Shown here piece after piece: positions 35,854 through 43,532 of a stretch of 64,000 bases of DNA. The DNA is taken from NCBI GenBank assembly GCA_963790245.1, contig CAWBNP010000002.1, positions 2,301,720 to 2,365,719 of the forward strand. The letters are read 5' to 3'. Both the position numbers and the translations under genes were made by a program. The notes under the pieces were generated by a model that did no database searches, was not told the origin of the DNA, and worked only from the letters and a program-made list of their open reading frames with translations. This DNA comes from JACCVG01 sp963790245 (GTDB taxonomy: Bacteria > Actinomycetota > Thermoleophilia > Solirubrobacterales > Thermoleophilaceae). Every line of letters begins with the position of its first letter. Within the stretch, counting starts at the first letter, position 1.

Positions 35854-36867
35854 CTAGAGCGCCCGCAGCCCTTCGAACAGCCCGCGCCACCGTTCTTCGT
35901 CGCGCTCCTCCGGAATGCTCAGGGTGAGCCGTGTCGCGATGTCGCCGTAGCGGCGCGCGATCTCGTCGAAGGCGGCCTCGGGGGTTCCGATGATCGCGAA
36001 GGTGTTCAGGACCTCGTCATCGACCAGGCTCGCCATCTCTTCCCAGCGCCCGTCCTGGCTCAGCCCGTGGAGCGCCTCGCCGAGCTCGCCCCAGCCGTGG
36101 ACCTCGAGCACCGGGCGATACGCCGGCGTCGAGCCGTAAAAGGCGACCTGGTTGCGGACCATCTCGGTCCCGGCAGCGAGCTCCTCGTCGCTGTCGCGCG
36201 CGACGACGAACGCGGGCGCACTGATCTCGAACCCATCGAGGGTGCGGCCCGCCTTCTCCGCGCCGGCCTCGAGCCTCGGCACGGTCTTCTCGCGCAGGTA
36301 GCGCTCGGTCGTGAACCCGTGCAGGATGATCCCGTCGGCAACCTCGCCGGCCGCCTCGGTCATCAGCGGGCCGACTGCCGCGAGCAGGATCTTTGGATTG
36401 CCGTGCGGATTGGGTCCCGGATTGAAGAACGGCGCCATCAGCGTGTGCGTGTAGAACTCGCCCTCGAACTCGAGCCGCCCGCCCGTCTCCCAGCACTCCC
36501 AGATCGCGCGCACGGCGAGGATGAACTCGCGCATCCGCGCCGCCGGCTTTGACCAGGGCATCGAGTAGCGGCGGGTGATGTGCGGTTTGATCTGCGATCC
36601 GAGACCGAGCGTGAAGCGGCCGCCCGAGAGCGCCTGGACGTCGTTGGCCGCGAGCGCGACCGTCATCGGGTTGCGGGCGAAGGCGACCGCGATCGCGGTG
36701 ACGAGGTCGATCTGGTCGGTCCGCTCGGCGGCGACCGCACAGCCGAGGAACGGATCGATCTGGGTCTCGAAGGCCGCCCAGCCGTCGAACCCGTCGCGCT
36801 CGGCCTGAGCCGCCGCGCCGCCGGCGTCATCGATCGACGCCGCGTAGACGCCCGCGTCGACCTTCAT
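35854..36867 (-). CDS. LLM-class F420-dependent oxidoreductase (TIGR03617-like)
   Basis: A 337-residue luciferase-like TIM-barrel protein. The start MKVDAGVYAASIDDAGGAAA, the segment RTDQIDLVTAIAVAFARNPM, GRFTLGLGSQIKPHITRRYS and the very characteristic AFYGSTPAYRPVLEVHGWGE match the TIGR03617 subgroup of F420-dependent oxidoreductases as I remember it. These enzymes use the deazaflavin cofactor F420 common in actinobacteria; the substrate is unknown. The ATG at 36867 is chosen because upstream in-frame sequence overlaps the next gene. Eight bases separate it from the GST gene, suggesting an operon. Confidence 0.88.
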   Translation of the reverse strand: MKVDAGVYAASIDDAGGAAAQAERDGFDGWAAFETQIDPFLGCAVAAERTDQIDLVTAIAVAFARNPMTVALAANDVQALSGGRFTLGLGSQIKPHITRRYSMPWSKPAARMREFILAVRAIWECWETGGRLEFEGEFYTHTLMAPFFNPGPNPHGNPKILLAAVGPLMTEAAGEVADGIILHGFTTERYLREKTVPRLEAGAEKAGRTLDGFEISAPAFVVARDSDEELAAGTEMVRNQVAFYGSTPAYRPVLEVHGWGELGEALHGLSQDGRWEEMASLVDDEVLNTFAIIGTPEAAFDEIARRYGDIATRLTLSIPEERDEERWRGLFEGLRAL

Positions 36868-36875
36868 CGTGGCGG

Positions 36876-37622
36876 CTAGACCGCGGCCGGAGTTGCCGGC
36901 AGCCAGTCGACGGGCAGCGCGGCCGGGACGGAGCCGGGGTAGTCGGGGCATACCCGGCGTGCGAACTCGGCCGCCGGGCGTCCTTCGAAGTAGGGGCGCA
37001 GATCGTCCATCGCCATCAACAGCCGGACGCTCGGGGCGATCTGGAAGTCGGCGGCGTTGGGCTCGGCCCCGCCGATCACACCGTCGGCGATCAGCGCATC
37101 GACCTGGTCGATCCAGCCGGGGAGGGCGGCGAGGTCGGCACGGACATTGTCATCGGTCGACTCGTTGAAGCGCGCCGAGAGGGCGGCGATCGGAGCCGCC
37201 GTCTTGACGGCGATGCTGACCGGCACCCCGATTCGTGCGCCTTCCATCAGGCTCTCCATCCCGTCGCGGTTGCGCTTGAGCAGCCACCAGACGATCCGCC
37301 GCGGGGCCGCCTGGAAGATCTCATCACCCCAGCGCTCGGCCTCCTCGACCGATCGGCGCCGGTCGGGGTCGGAAGGAAACAGCGCGGGCTCGGACTGGGC
37401 GCCGTCCAGCGCACGGGCGATGTCGCGCGAGCCCTGGATCTTCTGGCCGTCGAGGCTGAGCGCTGGAACCTTGACGCCCGGGAAGCCCGCGGCGCGCAGG
37501 ATCCCCTTCGACGCGACCGGGATCAGATCGACCCGCTTGTAGGGAATCCCCTTGTGCTCGAGCATCAGACGGGCGCTCATCGCGGGGTGCGAGCCGGGGA
37601 TCACGAACAGGCGGACGCTCAT
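36876..37622 (-). CDS. Glutathione S-transferase-like protein
   Basis: A 248-residue protein with an N-terminal thioredoxin-like GST domain (LFVIPGSHPAMSARLMLEHK, then FPGVKVPALSLDGQKIQGSR with cis-Pro) and a helical C-terminal domain containing GVIGGAEPNAADFQIAPSV, the N-capping motif. The GST catalytic residue is probably the Ser in PGSHPAMS. Probably cotranscribed with the F420 oxidoreductase. Second GST-type gene in the window (the other at 9.2-9.9 kb). Confidence 0.8.
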   Translation of the reverse strand: MSVRLFVIPGSHPAMSARLMLEHKGIPYKRVDLIPVASKGILRAAGFPGVKVPALSLDGQKIQGSRDIARALDGAQSEPALFPSDPDRRRSVEEAERWGDEIFQAAPRRIVWWLLKRNRDGMESLMEGARIGVPVSIAVKTAAPIAALSARFNESTDDNVRADLAALPGWIDQVDALIADGVIGGAEPNAADFQIAPSVRLLMAMDDLRPYFEGRPAAEFARRVCPDYPGSVPAALPVDWLPATPAAV

Positions 37623-37687
37623 CGGGCCGCATCCTACCCGCCCGCGGGCCGCTGATCCGGCCCCGAACGCGACAGGAGCGGACCGGT

Positions 37688-37713
37688 GCTTGACGCCCTC
37701 TCCATCGGGGTAA
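37688..37713 (+). promoter_or_regulatory. Possible SigB/SigF-type promoter of the csbD-like gene
   Basis: GCTTGA and GGGTAA are separated by 14 bases, close to the SigB-family pattern GTTT-N12-15-GGGTA. It stands upstream of a CsbD-family gene, a family often under general-stress sigma control. Only one site of this type was recognised. Confidence 0.4.
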
Positions 37714-37752
37714 GAACCAGTCCAACTCTTAAATCAAGGAAGGCACAGACCA

Positions 37753-38259
37753 TTGACTGACAGTGACAACAACGAGCAGGTGGCGGGAGGGGTCATCGGG
37801 AAGGTCGCAGGCCGCGTCAAGGAGGCAGCCGGTGAGCTGACCGGCAACGACGATCTGGCCCGCGAGGGGCGGCTGCAGCAGGCCCAATCGGACAAGCAGG
37901 CGGAAGCTTCGGCAGTTGCTTCGAAGGCTCGCGAGCGCGAGCAGGAGGCCGAGCTGGTCGAAGAGCAGGCCGCGACCGAAGCCGAGCGCGACCAGCTGCG
38001 GGCCGAAGTAGAGGCAGAGGACGCCAAGGCCGCAGCCGAGCGCGACCAACGCGAGGCCGAAGCGCAGGCCGAGCAGCGCGCCCAGGAAGAGATCGCGGCC
38101 GCCGAACGCGAACGTCGCTCGAAGGAGTCTGCGGCTGACGCGGCCGAGCGCAGCGCTCACGCGACCGAGATCACCGAGGAGCAACGCGCCGCAGCGCTGA
38201 AGGCCGAGGCCCGTCGCACGGACTCGGCGGCCGACAACATCGACCCGGAGGCGAGCTAG
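37753..38259 (+). CDS. CsbD-domain protein with long coiled-coil tail
   Basis: Residues about 10-45 form a CsbD domain (GKVAGRVKEAAGELTGNDDL), and the remaining 120 residues are a highly charged Ala/Glu/Arg coiled coil. CsbD proteins are small stress-induced proteins of unknown function; the tail is unusual for the family, which is normally about 60-70 residues. The TTG start follows AAGGAAGG at proper spacing. The next gene begins directly after its stop codon. Confidence 0.8.
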   Translation: MTDSDNNEQVAGGVIGKVAGRVKEAAGELTGNDDLAREGRLQQAQSDKQAEASAVASKAREREQEAELVEEQAATEAERDQLRAEVEAEDAKAAAERDQREAEAQAEQRAQEEIAAAERERRSKESAADAAERSAHATEITEEQRAAALKAEARRTDSAADNIDPEAS

Positions 38260-38874
38260 ATGCCATTGACGAAGATCCCCCAGAACGCGGTGATCGGGTC
38301 GGCCCGACTGGCCCGGCTGCCGATTGACGGAGTCCTGGCGCTCGCGGGCAGCGGCTCGCGCGCGACCTCGGCAAAGGTGACCCTCGATCGGGCCGAGGCA
38401 GCGCTTCGCGACGCCGTCGGAAAGGCGACCGGCGATCGAGCGCTTCGCGAGGATGCCGCACGGCGACGCCAGGCGGCCGCCAAGCGCGAGCAGGCCGTCG
38501 AGCTCCGTGACCGCGCCGAGGTCGTCTCCGACCGCGGCGAGGACCACGCTGAGGCAGTCGAACGGAGAGCCGAGGCCAAGCGTCAAGCTGCGCAGGAGGA
38601 GGCCCAGAAGAAGCGGGCAGGCGCTCAGCGCCGGCGCGGTGAGGCGAAGAGCTCGGCCAGCAAGACGACCGCCCAGCGGCGCCAGGCCGCCGAAAAGAGG
38701 GCGACCAACACCAAGGCTGAGAGCGCGGCGGACGCAAAGCGCGAACGGCTCGAGGCGCTCGAGACCAAGGCGGCCGCGCTCGAACAGCAGGAGGCTGCGC
38801 TTCAGACCGCGGATGAGGCCCGTCGGTTGAAGGAGGCCGCGGCCGCGGCGAAGGCGGCGCGCAAGGACCTCTGA
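38260..38874 (+). CDS. Ala/Arg/Glu-rich coiled-coil protein
   Basis: A 204-residue protein with a short hydrophobic segment near residues 14-30 (LARLPIDGVLALAGSG) followed by one long, extremely charged helix (AEAKRQAAQEEAQKKRAGAQ type). It starts on the base after the upstream TAG, so it is translated with the CsbD protein. No family recognised; the twin coiled coils suggest that the two products form a filament or complex. Inference only. Confidence 0.75.
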   Translation: MPLTKIPQNAVIGSARLARLPIDGVLALAGSGSRATSAKVTLDRAEAALRDAVGKATGDRALREDAARRRQAAAKREQAVELRDRAEVVSDRGEDHAEAVERRAEAKRQAAQEEAQKKRAGAQRRRGEAKSSASKTTAQRRQAAEKRATNTKAESAADAKRERLEALETKAAALEQQEAALQTADEARRLKEAAAAAKAARKDL

Positions 38875-38964
38875 AGCGGAGTGATGGCGCCCGGGACGGA
38901 CTGATCCCGGGCGCCGAGGTGGCCGGGGCTGCACCGACGGCCGCCGCTAAGGTGCGGCCGGACG

Positions 38965-41421
38965 ATGGATCGCTACGACCCGAGCACGATCGAACCCAAG
39001 TGGCAGGAGCTCTGGGAGCGCGAGCACACCTGGGAGGTCTCCGACGAGCGCGGTGACGAGCGGCCCAAGTCGTACGTGCTCGAAATGCTCCCCTACCCCT
39101 CGGGTGAGCCCCATATCGGCCACCTGAAGACTTACTCGGTCGGCGACGCGGTCGCCCATTACCGCCGCCGCAACGGCCATCGCGTCCTGCACCCGATGGG
39201 CTACGACGCCTTCGGCCTGCCCGCCGAGAACCACGCGATCAAGACCGGCAGCCACCCGCGCGAGTCGACACAAACGGCGATCGAGGAGTTCCAGCGCCAG
39301 TTCCGCCGCTGGGGAATCTCGATCGACTGGACGCGCGAGTTCGGCACCCACGAGCCGCGCTACTACCGCTGGACCCAGTGGATCTTCCTGAAGCTGTTCG
39401 AGCGCGGCTTGGCCTACCGCAACGAAGCCGCCGTCAACTGGTGCCCCAACGACGCCACCGTGCTCGCCAACGAGCAGGTCGTCGAGGGTCGTTGCGAGCG
39501 CTGCGGCGCTGAGGTTGAAACACGCCAGCTGGAGCAGTGGTTCTTCCGCATCACCGACTACGCCGACCGGCTGCTCGAGGACATGGCCGACATCGAGTGG
39601 CCCCAGAACGTGATCACGATGCAGCGCAACTGGATCGGCCGCTCCGAGGGAGCGGAGGTCGTTTTCCGCTGCGCGGAGCTCGACGCCGACTATCCGGTCT
39701 TCACGACCCGGCCCGACACGCTGTTTGGCGCGACCTTCTTCGTGATGGCGCCCGAGCATCCCGACGTGCTGCGGATGAACGACTCCGAGGAGGTCCGCGC
39801 CTACGTCCGCAGCGCGCTGACCGATTCAGCCGAGGATCGCGGCGCCGAGGGCAAGGAGAAGACCGGCGTCGCACTCGGCAGGACGGTCACCAACCCCGTC
39901 AACGGTGAGCAGATCCCGGTCTATGTCGCCGATTACGTGCTGATGGAGTACGGCACCGGCGCCATCATGGCCGTCCCCGCGCACGACCAGCGTGACTACG
40001 ACTTCGCCGTCCGCTTCGAACTGCCGATCCAGACTGTCGTCGAGCCGATCGAGGGGGAGGCCGAGCCAGGCCAGGCGTTCGTGTCTTCCGGCGGGGGTGA
40101 GCGGCTGGTCAACTCCGGCCGGTTCGACGGGATGGCTCCCGGCGAGGCCAAGAACGCGATCGTCGCCTGGCTCGAAGGCGATCAACGCGGAAAGGCCACT
40201 GTCAACTATCGCTTGCGCGACTGGCTGCTCTCCCGCCAGCGCTACTGGGGCTGCCCGATCCCGATCGTCCACTGCGACGCATGCGGAATCGTTCCGGTGC
40301 CCGAGGACCAGCTTCCGGTCGAGCTGCCAGAGGTCGTCGACTACACGCCGAAGGGCCGTTCCCCGCTCGCCGCGGCCGAGGATTGGGTGCGGACCGACTG
40401 CCCGAGTTGCGGCGCCCAAGCGCGCCGCGAGACCGACACGATGGACACGTTCGTCGACTCCTCCTGGTACTTCCTGCGCTACTGCGACGCGCTCAACGAC
40501 GAGCAGGCCTGGGATCCCGATGTCGTCGACCGCTGGATGCCGGTCGACCAGTACATCGGCGGTGTCGAGCACGCGATCCTCCACCTGATGTACGCGCGCT
40601 TCTTCACGAAGGCGCTGGCCGACCTCGGTTTGCTCTCCTTCCAGGAGCCGTTCGCGAAGCTGTTCACCCAGGGGATGATCACGCGCGAGGGGGCCAAGAT
40701 GTCCAAGTCCAAGGGCAATGTGATCAGCCCGCGCGAGGTCGTTGAGCCCTACGGTGCCGACACGGCACGCTGCTACATCCTCTACATCGGGCCGCCCGAG
40801 CAGGACGCCGACTGGTCTGACGAAGGCGTCGGCGGGATCCATCGGTTCCTCTCGCGGCTCTGGGTCGCCACCAACGAGGCGCCCGCCGCGGCCGGCGACC
40901 GATCCGCGGCCCCGACCGGCGAGCCGACCGAGCTGCTGCGCAAGGCCCACTGGGCGATCGACAAGGTGACGCGGGACATGGAGCGGTTCGCCTTCAACAC
41001 GGCGATCGCGGCCGTGATCGAGCTGGTCAACGAGGTCTACAGATCGCGTGATGCCCTGGTCGAGACGGCAGAGGGGATCTCCCAGCTGCGCTTCGCGCTG
41101 GCCACCGCGAGTTCGCTGATCTTCCCGTTCGCGCCCCACCTCGGTGCCGAGGTCTTCGAGACGATGACCGGCGGCCGGGTCTGGGAGGAGCCGTGGCCGA
41201 AGGCCGATCCGGATTTGCTCTCCTCGGAGTCCTTCGAGCTGATCGTCCAGGTCAACGGCAAGCTCCGCGACCGTGTGCTCGCGCCGGCCGAGACCTCGCG
41301 GGAGGAGCTCGAGCGGATCGCGCGCGCCTCGGAGAAGGTCGCCGCCTATCTCGACGGGGCGGAGCTGATCAAGACGGTGGTCGTTCCGGGGCGGCTCGTG
41401 AACTTCGTCCTTCGGGGCTGA
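38965..41421 (+). CDS. leuS: Leucyl-tRNA synthetase
   Basis: This 818-residue class I synthetase has the HIGH-type motif LPYPSGEPHIGHLKTYSVGD near residue 45, an editing domain (TTRPDTLFGATFFVMAPEHP), the zinc-like hairpins CDACGIVPVP / CPSCGAQ, the KMSKS loop GAKMSKSKGNVISP, and the anticodon-binding plus C-terminal domains (IVQVNGKLRDRVLAPAET). The frame is continuous. TAAGGT lies 11 bases before the ATG. Confidence 0.97.
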   Translation: MDRYDPSTIEPKWQELWEREHTWEVSDERGDERPKSYVLEMLPYPSGEPHIGHLKTYSVGDAVAHYRRRNGHRVLHPMGYDAFGLPAENHAIKTGSHPRESTQTAIEEFQRQFRRWGISIDWTREFGTHEPRYYRWTQWIFLKLFERGLAYRNEAAVNWCPNDATVLANEQVVEGRCERCGAEVETRQLEQWFFRITDYADRLLEDMADIEWPQNVITMQRNWIGRSEGAEVVFRCAELDADYPVFTTRPDTLFGATFFVMAPEHPDVLRMNDSEEVRAYVRSALTDSAEDRGAEGKEKTGVALGRTVTNPVNGEQIPVYVADYVLMEYGTGAIMAVPAHDQRDYDFAVRFELPIQTVVEPIEGEAEPGQAFVSSGGGERLVNSGRFDGMAPGEAKNAIVAWLEGDQRGKATVNYRLRDWLLSRQRYWGCPIPIVHCDACGIVPVPEDQLPVELPEVVDYTPKGRSPLAAAEDWVRTDCPSCGAQARRETDTMDTFVDSSWYFLRYCDALNDEQAWDPDVVDRWMPVDQYIGGVEHAILHLMYARFFTKALADLGLLSFQEPFAKLFTQGMITREGAKMSKSKGNVISPREVVEPYGADTARCYILYIGPPEQDADWSDEGVGGIHRFLSRLWVATNEAPAAAGDRSAAPTGEPTELLRKAHWAIDKVTRDMERFAFNTAIAAVIELVNEVYRSRDALVETAEGISQLRFALATASSLIFPFAPHLGAEVFETMTGGRVWEEPWPKADPDLLSSESFELIVQVNGKLRDRVLAPAETSREELERIARASEKVAAYLDGAELIKTVVVPGRLVNFVLRG

Positions 41422-41463
41422 GCTTCGTCGCAGGCAGGCGTCCTGGCGTGCGCCGCGGCGCCG

Positions 41464-41469
41464 TACCTT
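41464..41469 (+). promoter_or_regulatory. -10 box TACCTT of a leaderless comEA transcript
   Basis: TACCTT ends seven bases before the GTG of comEA and no ribosome binding site intervenes. Confidence 0.45.
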
Positions 41470-41476
41470 CGCCCGC

Positions 41477-42118
41477 GTGCAACAGAACACGCGGGGCCAG
41501 CTCATCACTTATGCGGTCGTGGCGATCACCGCGCTGGCGATCGGCGTGTTCGCGTTCGGCGGGGACGGATCGAGCAAACCTGTTCCCGTAGAGATCTCAG
41601 GTCCGGAGGTCCCGGGTTCGGACACGAACGAGGCGGGCGGCGTGATCCTCGTTCACGTCGCCGGGGCGGTCCGCGCACCAGGGCTCTACGAGATCGCGCC
41701 CGGAGCTCGAGTCGGCGACGCGGTCCGGCGCGCGCGAGGACTGAAGCCGGGAGCTGATCAGACGGCGATCAACTTCGCGGCGAACGCGGAGGACGGGCAG
41801 CAGATCGTCGTGCCAAAGCGAGTCCGCACCGCGAGTGGCGCCGCCGTCGCGGCACCGGACCCCGCCGAACCGCTCGCCGCCACCGATTCTCCCGCTCAGA
41901 ACGTTGCACGGAAGCTCGACCTTGCGACCGCGACCGCGACCGAGATAGACGCGGCGGTCGAGGGGTTCGGCCCGACGCTCGCCGCGCGCATCACGGAGTT
42001 CCGCGACCAGAGCGGCACCACGCTGACGAACGTCGATCAGCTCGGCGAGATTCCCGGAATCGGTGAGGCGCGAATCGAAGCGTTGCGCGCCGTCTTCGAG
42101 CCGGCCGGACCCGGCTGA
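41477..42118 (+). CDS. comEA: ComEA-like DNA receptor protein
   Basis: A 213-residue membrane-anchored protein: one N-terminal transmembrane helix (LITYAVVAITALAIGVFAFG), an SLBB domain (VIVHVAGAVRAPGLYEIAPG-type segment, residues about 57-115), a Pro/Ala linker and a C-terminal helix-hairpin-helix DNA-binding pair (VEGFGPTLAARI and GEIPGIGEARIEAL). ComEA binds incoming DNA in natural transformation. A comEC gene, its usual partner, starts 22 kb away at 63354 rather than next to it. Confidence 0.9.
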   Translation: MQQNTRGQLITYAVVAITALAIGVFAFGGDGSSKPVPVEISGPEVPGSDTNEAGGVILVHVAGAVRAPGLYEIAPGARVGDAVRRARGLKPGADQTAINFAANAEDGQQIVVPKRVRTASGAAVAAPDPAEPLAATDSPAQNVARKLDLATATATEIDAAVEGFGPTLAARITEFRDQSGTTLTNVDQLGEIPGIGEARIEALRAVFEPAGPG

Positions 42119-42127
42119 CGTCGAGAA

Positions 42128-42589
42128 CTAGCCGACTGTGAGCACGTTCAGACGCCGCACTCCGCGCGGCGTCTTGACGACCGCCGTCTCCCCGGCCTGC
42201 AGGCCCCGGAGTGCATCGGCGACCGGCGACTCATAGGAGAGCTTCCCTTCTGCGAGCGACGCGTCATGAGCGGCGACGAGCGTGTAGGTCAGATCCTCGC
42301 CCGTGTCCTCGTCGCGCAGCGCGACGGTCGAGCCGAAGGCGACCACATCGCCGGTCTCGACCTCGACGACATCGGCGTTGGAGATCTTGTCGCGCAGCAG
42401 CAGGATCTTCGTCTCGAGGTGGGCTTGGGCCTCTTTGGCGGCGTGGTACTCGGCGTTCTCCTTGAGATCGCCCCACTCGCGCGCGGTCTTGATCTGCTGC
42501 GCGATCTCCTTGCGCTCGGTCCCTTCGAGCCGCTCGACCTCGGTCTGCAGCTCGGCCAGTCCCTCGGCCGTCATAGGCGTTCGCTCCAC
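42128..42589 (-). CDS. greA: Transcription elongation factor GreA
   Basis: GreA stimulates transcript cleavage in backtracked RNA polymerase. The 153-residue protein has the N-terminal coiled coil (TAEGLAELQTEVERLEGTER with the acidic tip in AREWGDLKENAEYHAAKEAQ) and the FKBP-like C-terminal domain (VEVETGDVVAFGSTVALRDE to SYESPVADALRG). A GTG at 42589 places the start seven bases from TAGACT, giving a leaderless transcript; the internal ATG at 42574 is the alternative. Converges on comEA. Confidence 0.94.
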   Translation of the reverse strand: MERTPMTAEGLAELQTEVERLEGTERKEIAQQIKTAREWGDLKENAEYHAAKEAQAHLETKILLLRDKISNADVVEVETGDVVAFGSTVALRDEDTGEDLTYTLVAAHDASLAEGKLSYESPVADALRGLQAGETAVVKTPRGVRRLNVLTVG

Positions 42590-42596
42590 CGACCGT

Positions 42597-42606
42597 AGTC
42601 TAGGGT
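42597..42606. promoter_or_regulatory. Overlapping divergent -10 boxes of greA and the 93-aa membrane protein gene
   Basis: TAGACT on the minus strand (complement of 42597-42602) and TAGGGT on the plus strand (42601-42606) share two bases. Each ends seven bases before its start codon. Binding of RNA polymerase in one direction should exclude the other. Confidence 0.5.
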
Positions 42607-42613
42607 GCGCGCC

Positions 42614-42886
42614 ATGCCCTGCCTGATTGCCGTCCTCGCCCTGCTCTCTCCCCGCCTGGCGATCTTCGCTCTCTGGCTGTTCACCGACGTGCTCGGCCGC
42701 GCGTGGGACAGCTGGGTGATTCCGCTGATCGGATTCTTCGTCCTCCCCTGGACGACGCTCGCCTGGGCGACGATGTTCTGGCTCGGCAAGGGCGGCATCG
42801 ACGGCTTCGAGTTCCTGATCGTCGTGTTCGCGTTCGTGATCGACATCGGGTCCTACATCGGCGGCGCGCGCTCGCGCGGCGACTGA
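42614..42886 (+). CDS. Small integral membrane protein
   Basis: A 90-residue protein with three hydrophobic segments (CLIAVLALLSPRLAIFALWL, VIPLIGFFVLPWTTLAWATM, FEFLIVVFAFVIDIGSYIGG) and a short Arg-rich end. The pattern resembles short actinobacterial membrane proteins of unknown function. It diverges from greA and lacks a ribosome binding site, in keeping with a leaderless mRNA. Confidence 0.75.
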   Translation: MPCLIAVLALLSPRLAIFALWLFTDVLGRAWDSWVIPLIGFFVLPWTTLAWATMFWLGKGGIDGFEFLIVVFAFVIDIGSYIGGARSRGD

Positions 42887-42903
42887 GTGGGTCTCGAGCC
42901 GGG

Positions 42904-42909
42904 TAGAAA
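42904..42909 (+). promoter_or_regulatory. Possible -10 box TAGAAA before the 116-aa protein gene
   Basis: TAGAAA ends six bases before the ATG at 42916. The sixth base deviates from the common T, so the call is weaker than its neighbours. Confidence 0.35.
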
Positions 42910-42915
42910 GACACC

Positions 42916-43266
42916 ATGCTCCGCCGGATCGCCTCTATAACGCCTGGTCTCAAGCTGCTGCCGATCGTCCGCATCATCGCGATCGCCGAGGTTGCGATCC
43001 TGGCCGGCCGGCACTTCGGGCGGCTCGATTCGACCGAACGATCACGGCTGCTCTGGCTGATTCGTCGACCGCGGTCGCTGACGCCGGCTCAGAAGGTAGA
43101 GCTGCGGGCACTGGTCGCAAAGCTCGAGCCACGGCTGTTTGCCGGGCTCGTGCTGGACAAGTTCTCGCCGGTCCCACTGCCGGACTGGATTACCGGCGCG
43201 AAGGAGGTCGAAGAGGCAAAGCAGGCCGCCGAGCCCGCCGCCGCGCCGCCTCAGGCAGCCGCGTAG
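42916..43266 (+). CDS. Conserved-type hypothetical protein
   Basis: 116 residues: an amphipathic/hydrophobic N-terminal third (LKLLPIVRIIAIAEVAILAG), a basic middle with SLTPAQKVELRALVAKLEPR and a Pro/Ala-rich end. I recognise no family. The basic helices and LxPxQ pattern suggest a peripheral membrane or nucleic acid associated protein, but nothing decisive. Its 3' end overlaps the convergent DUF2277 gene by 16 bases. Confidence 0.65.
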   Translation: MLRRIASITPGLKLLPIVRIIAIAEVAILAGRHFGRLDSTERSRLLWLIRRPRSLTPAQKVELRALVAKLEPRLFAGLVLDKFSPVPLPDWITGAKEVEEAKQAAEPAAAPPQAAA

Positions 43267-43523
43267 CGCTCGGCTGAGCGCGCCTTGGCCTTCGCTGCCT
43301 CGACCTCGCGATTCTTCGGCGGGGCAGAGGAGACCAACGCGGCGAGCAACGTCGAGGTCACTTTGGTGACCTCCTCGACCGCCCGGTCGAAAGCCTGCTC
43401 GTTGGCCTTCGAGGGCTTCGTCGAGCCGCTGACCTTGCGCACGTACTGAAGCGCTGAGGCGCGGATCTCCTCGTCGGTCGCGGGCGGGGCGAAATTATGG
43501 AGTTGTCGGATGTTTCTGCACAT
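43251..43523 (-). CDS. DUF2277 family protein
   Basis: A 90-residue protein that matches the highly regular DUF2277 pattern: MCRNIRQLHNFAPPATDEEI at the N-terminus, ASALQYVRKVSGSTKPSKAN, and a helix ending LVSSAPPKNREVEAAKAKAR. The conserved MCRNI start with a Cys-Arg pair is diagnostic. Function unknown, probably cytoplasmic. It is ten bases downstream of nothing in its own direction; the AI-2E exporter gene follows on the same strand upstream. Confidence 0.87.
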   Translation of the reverse strand: MCRNIRQLHNFAPPATDEEIRASALQYVRKVSGSTKPSKANEQAFDRAVEEVTKVTSTLLAALVSSAPPKNREVEAAKAKARSAERYAAA

Positions 43524-43532
43524 CCTGCAAAC

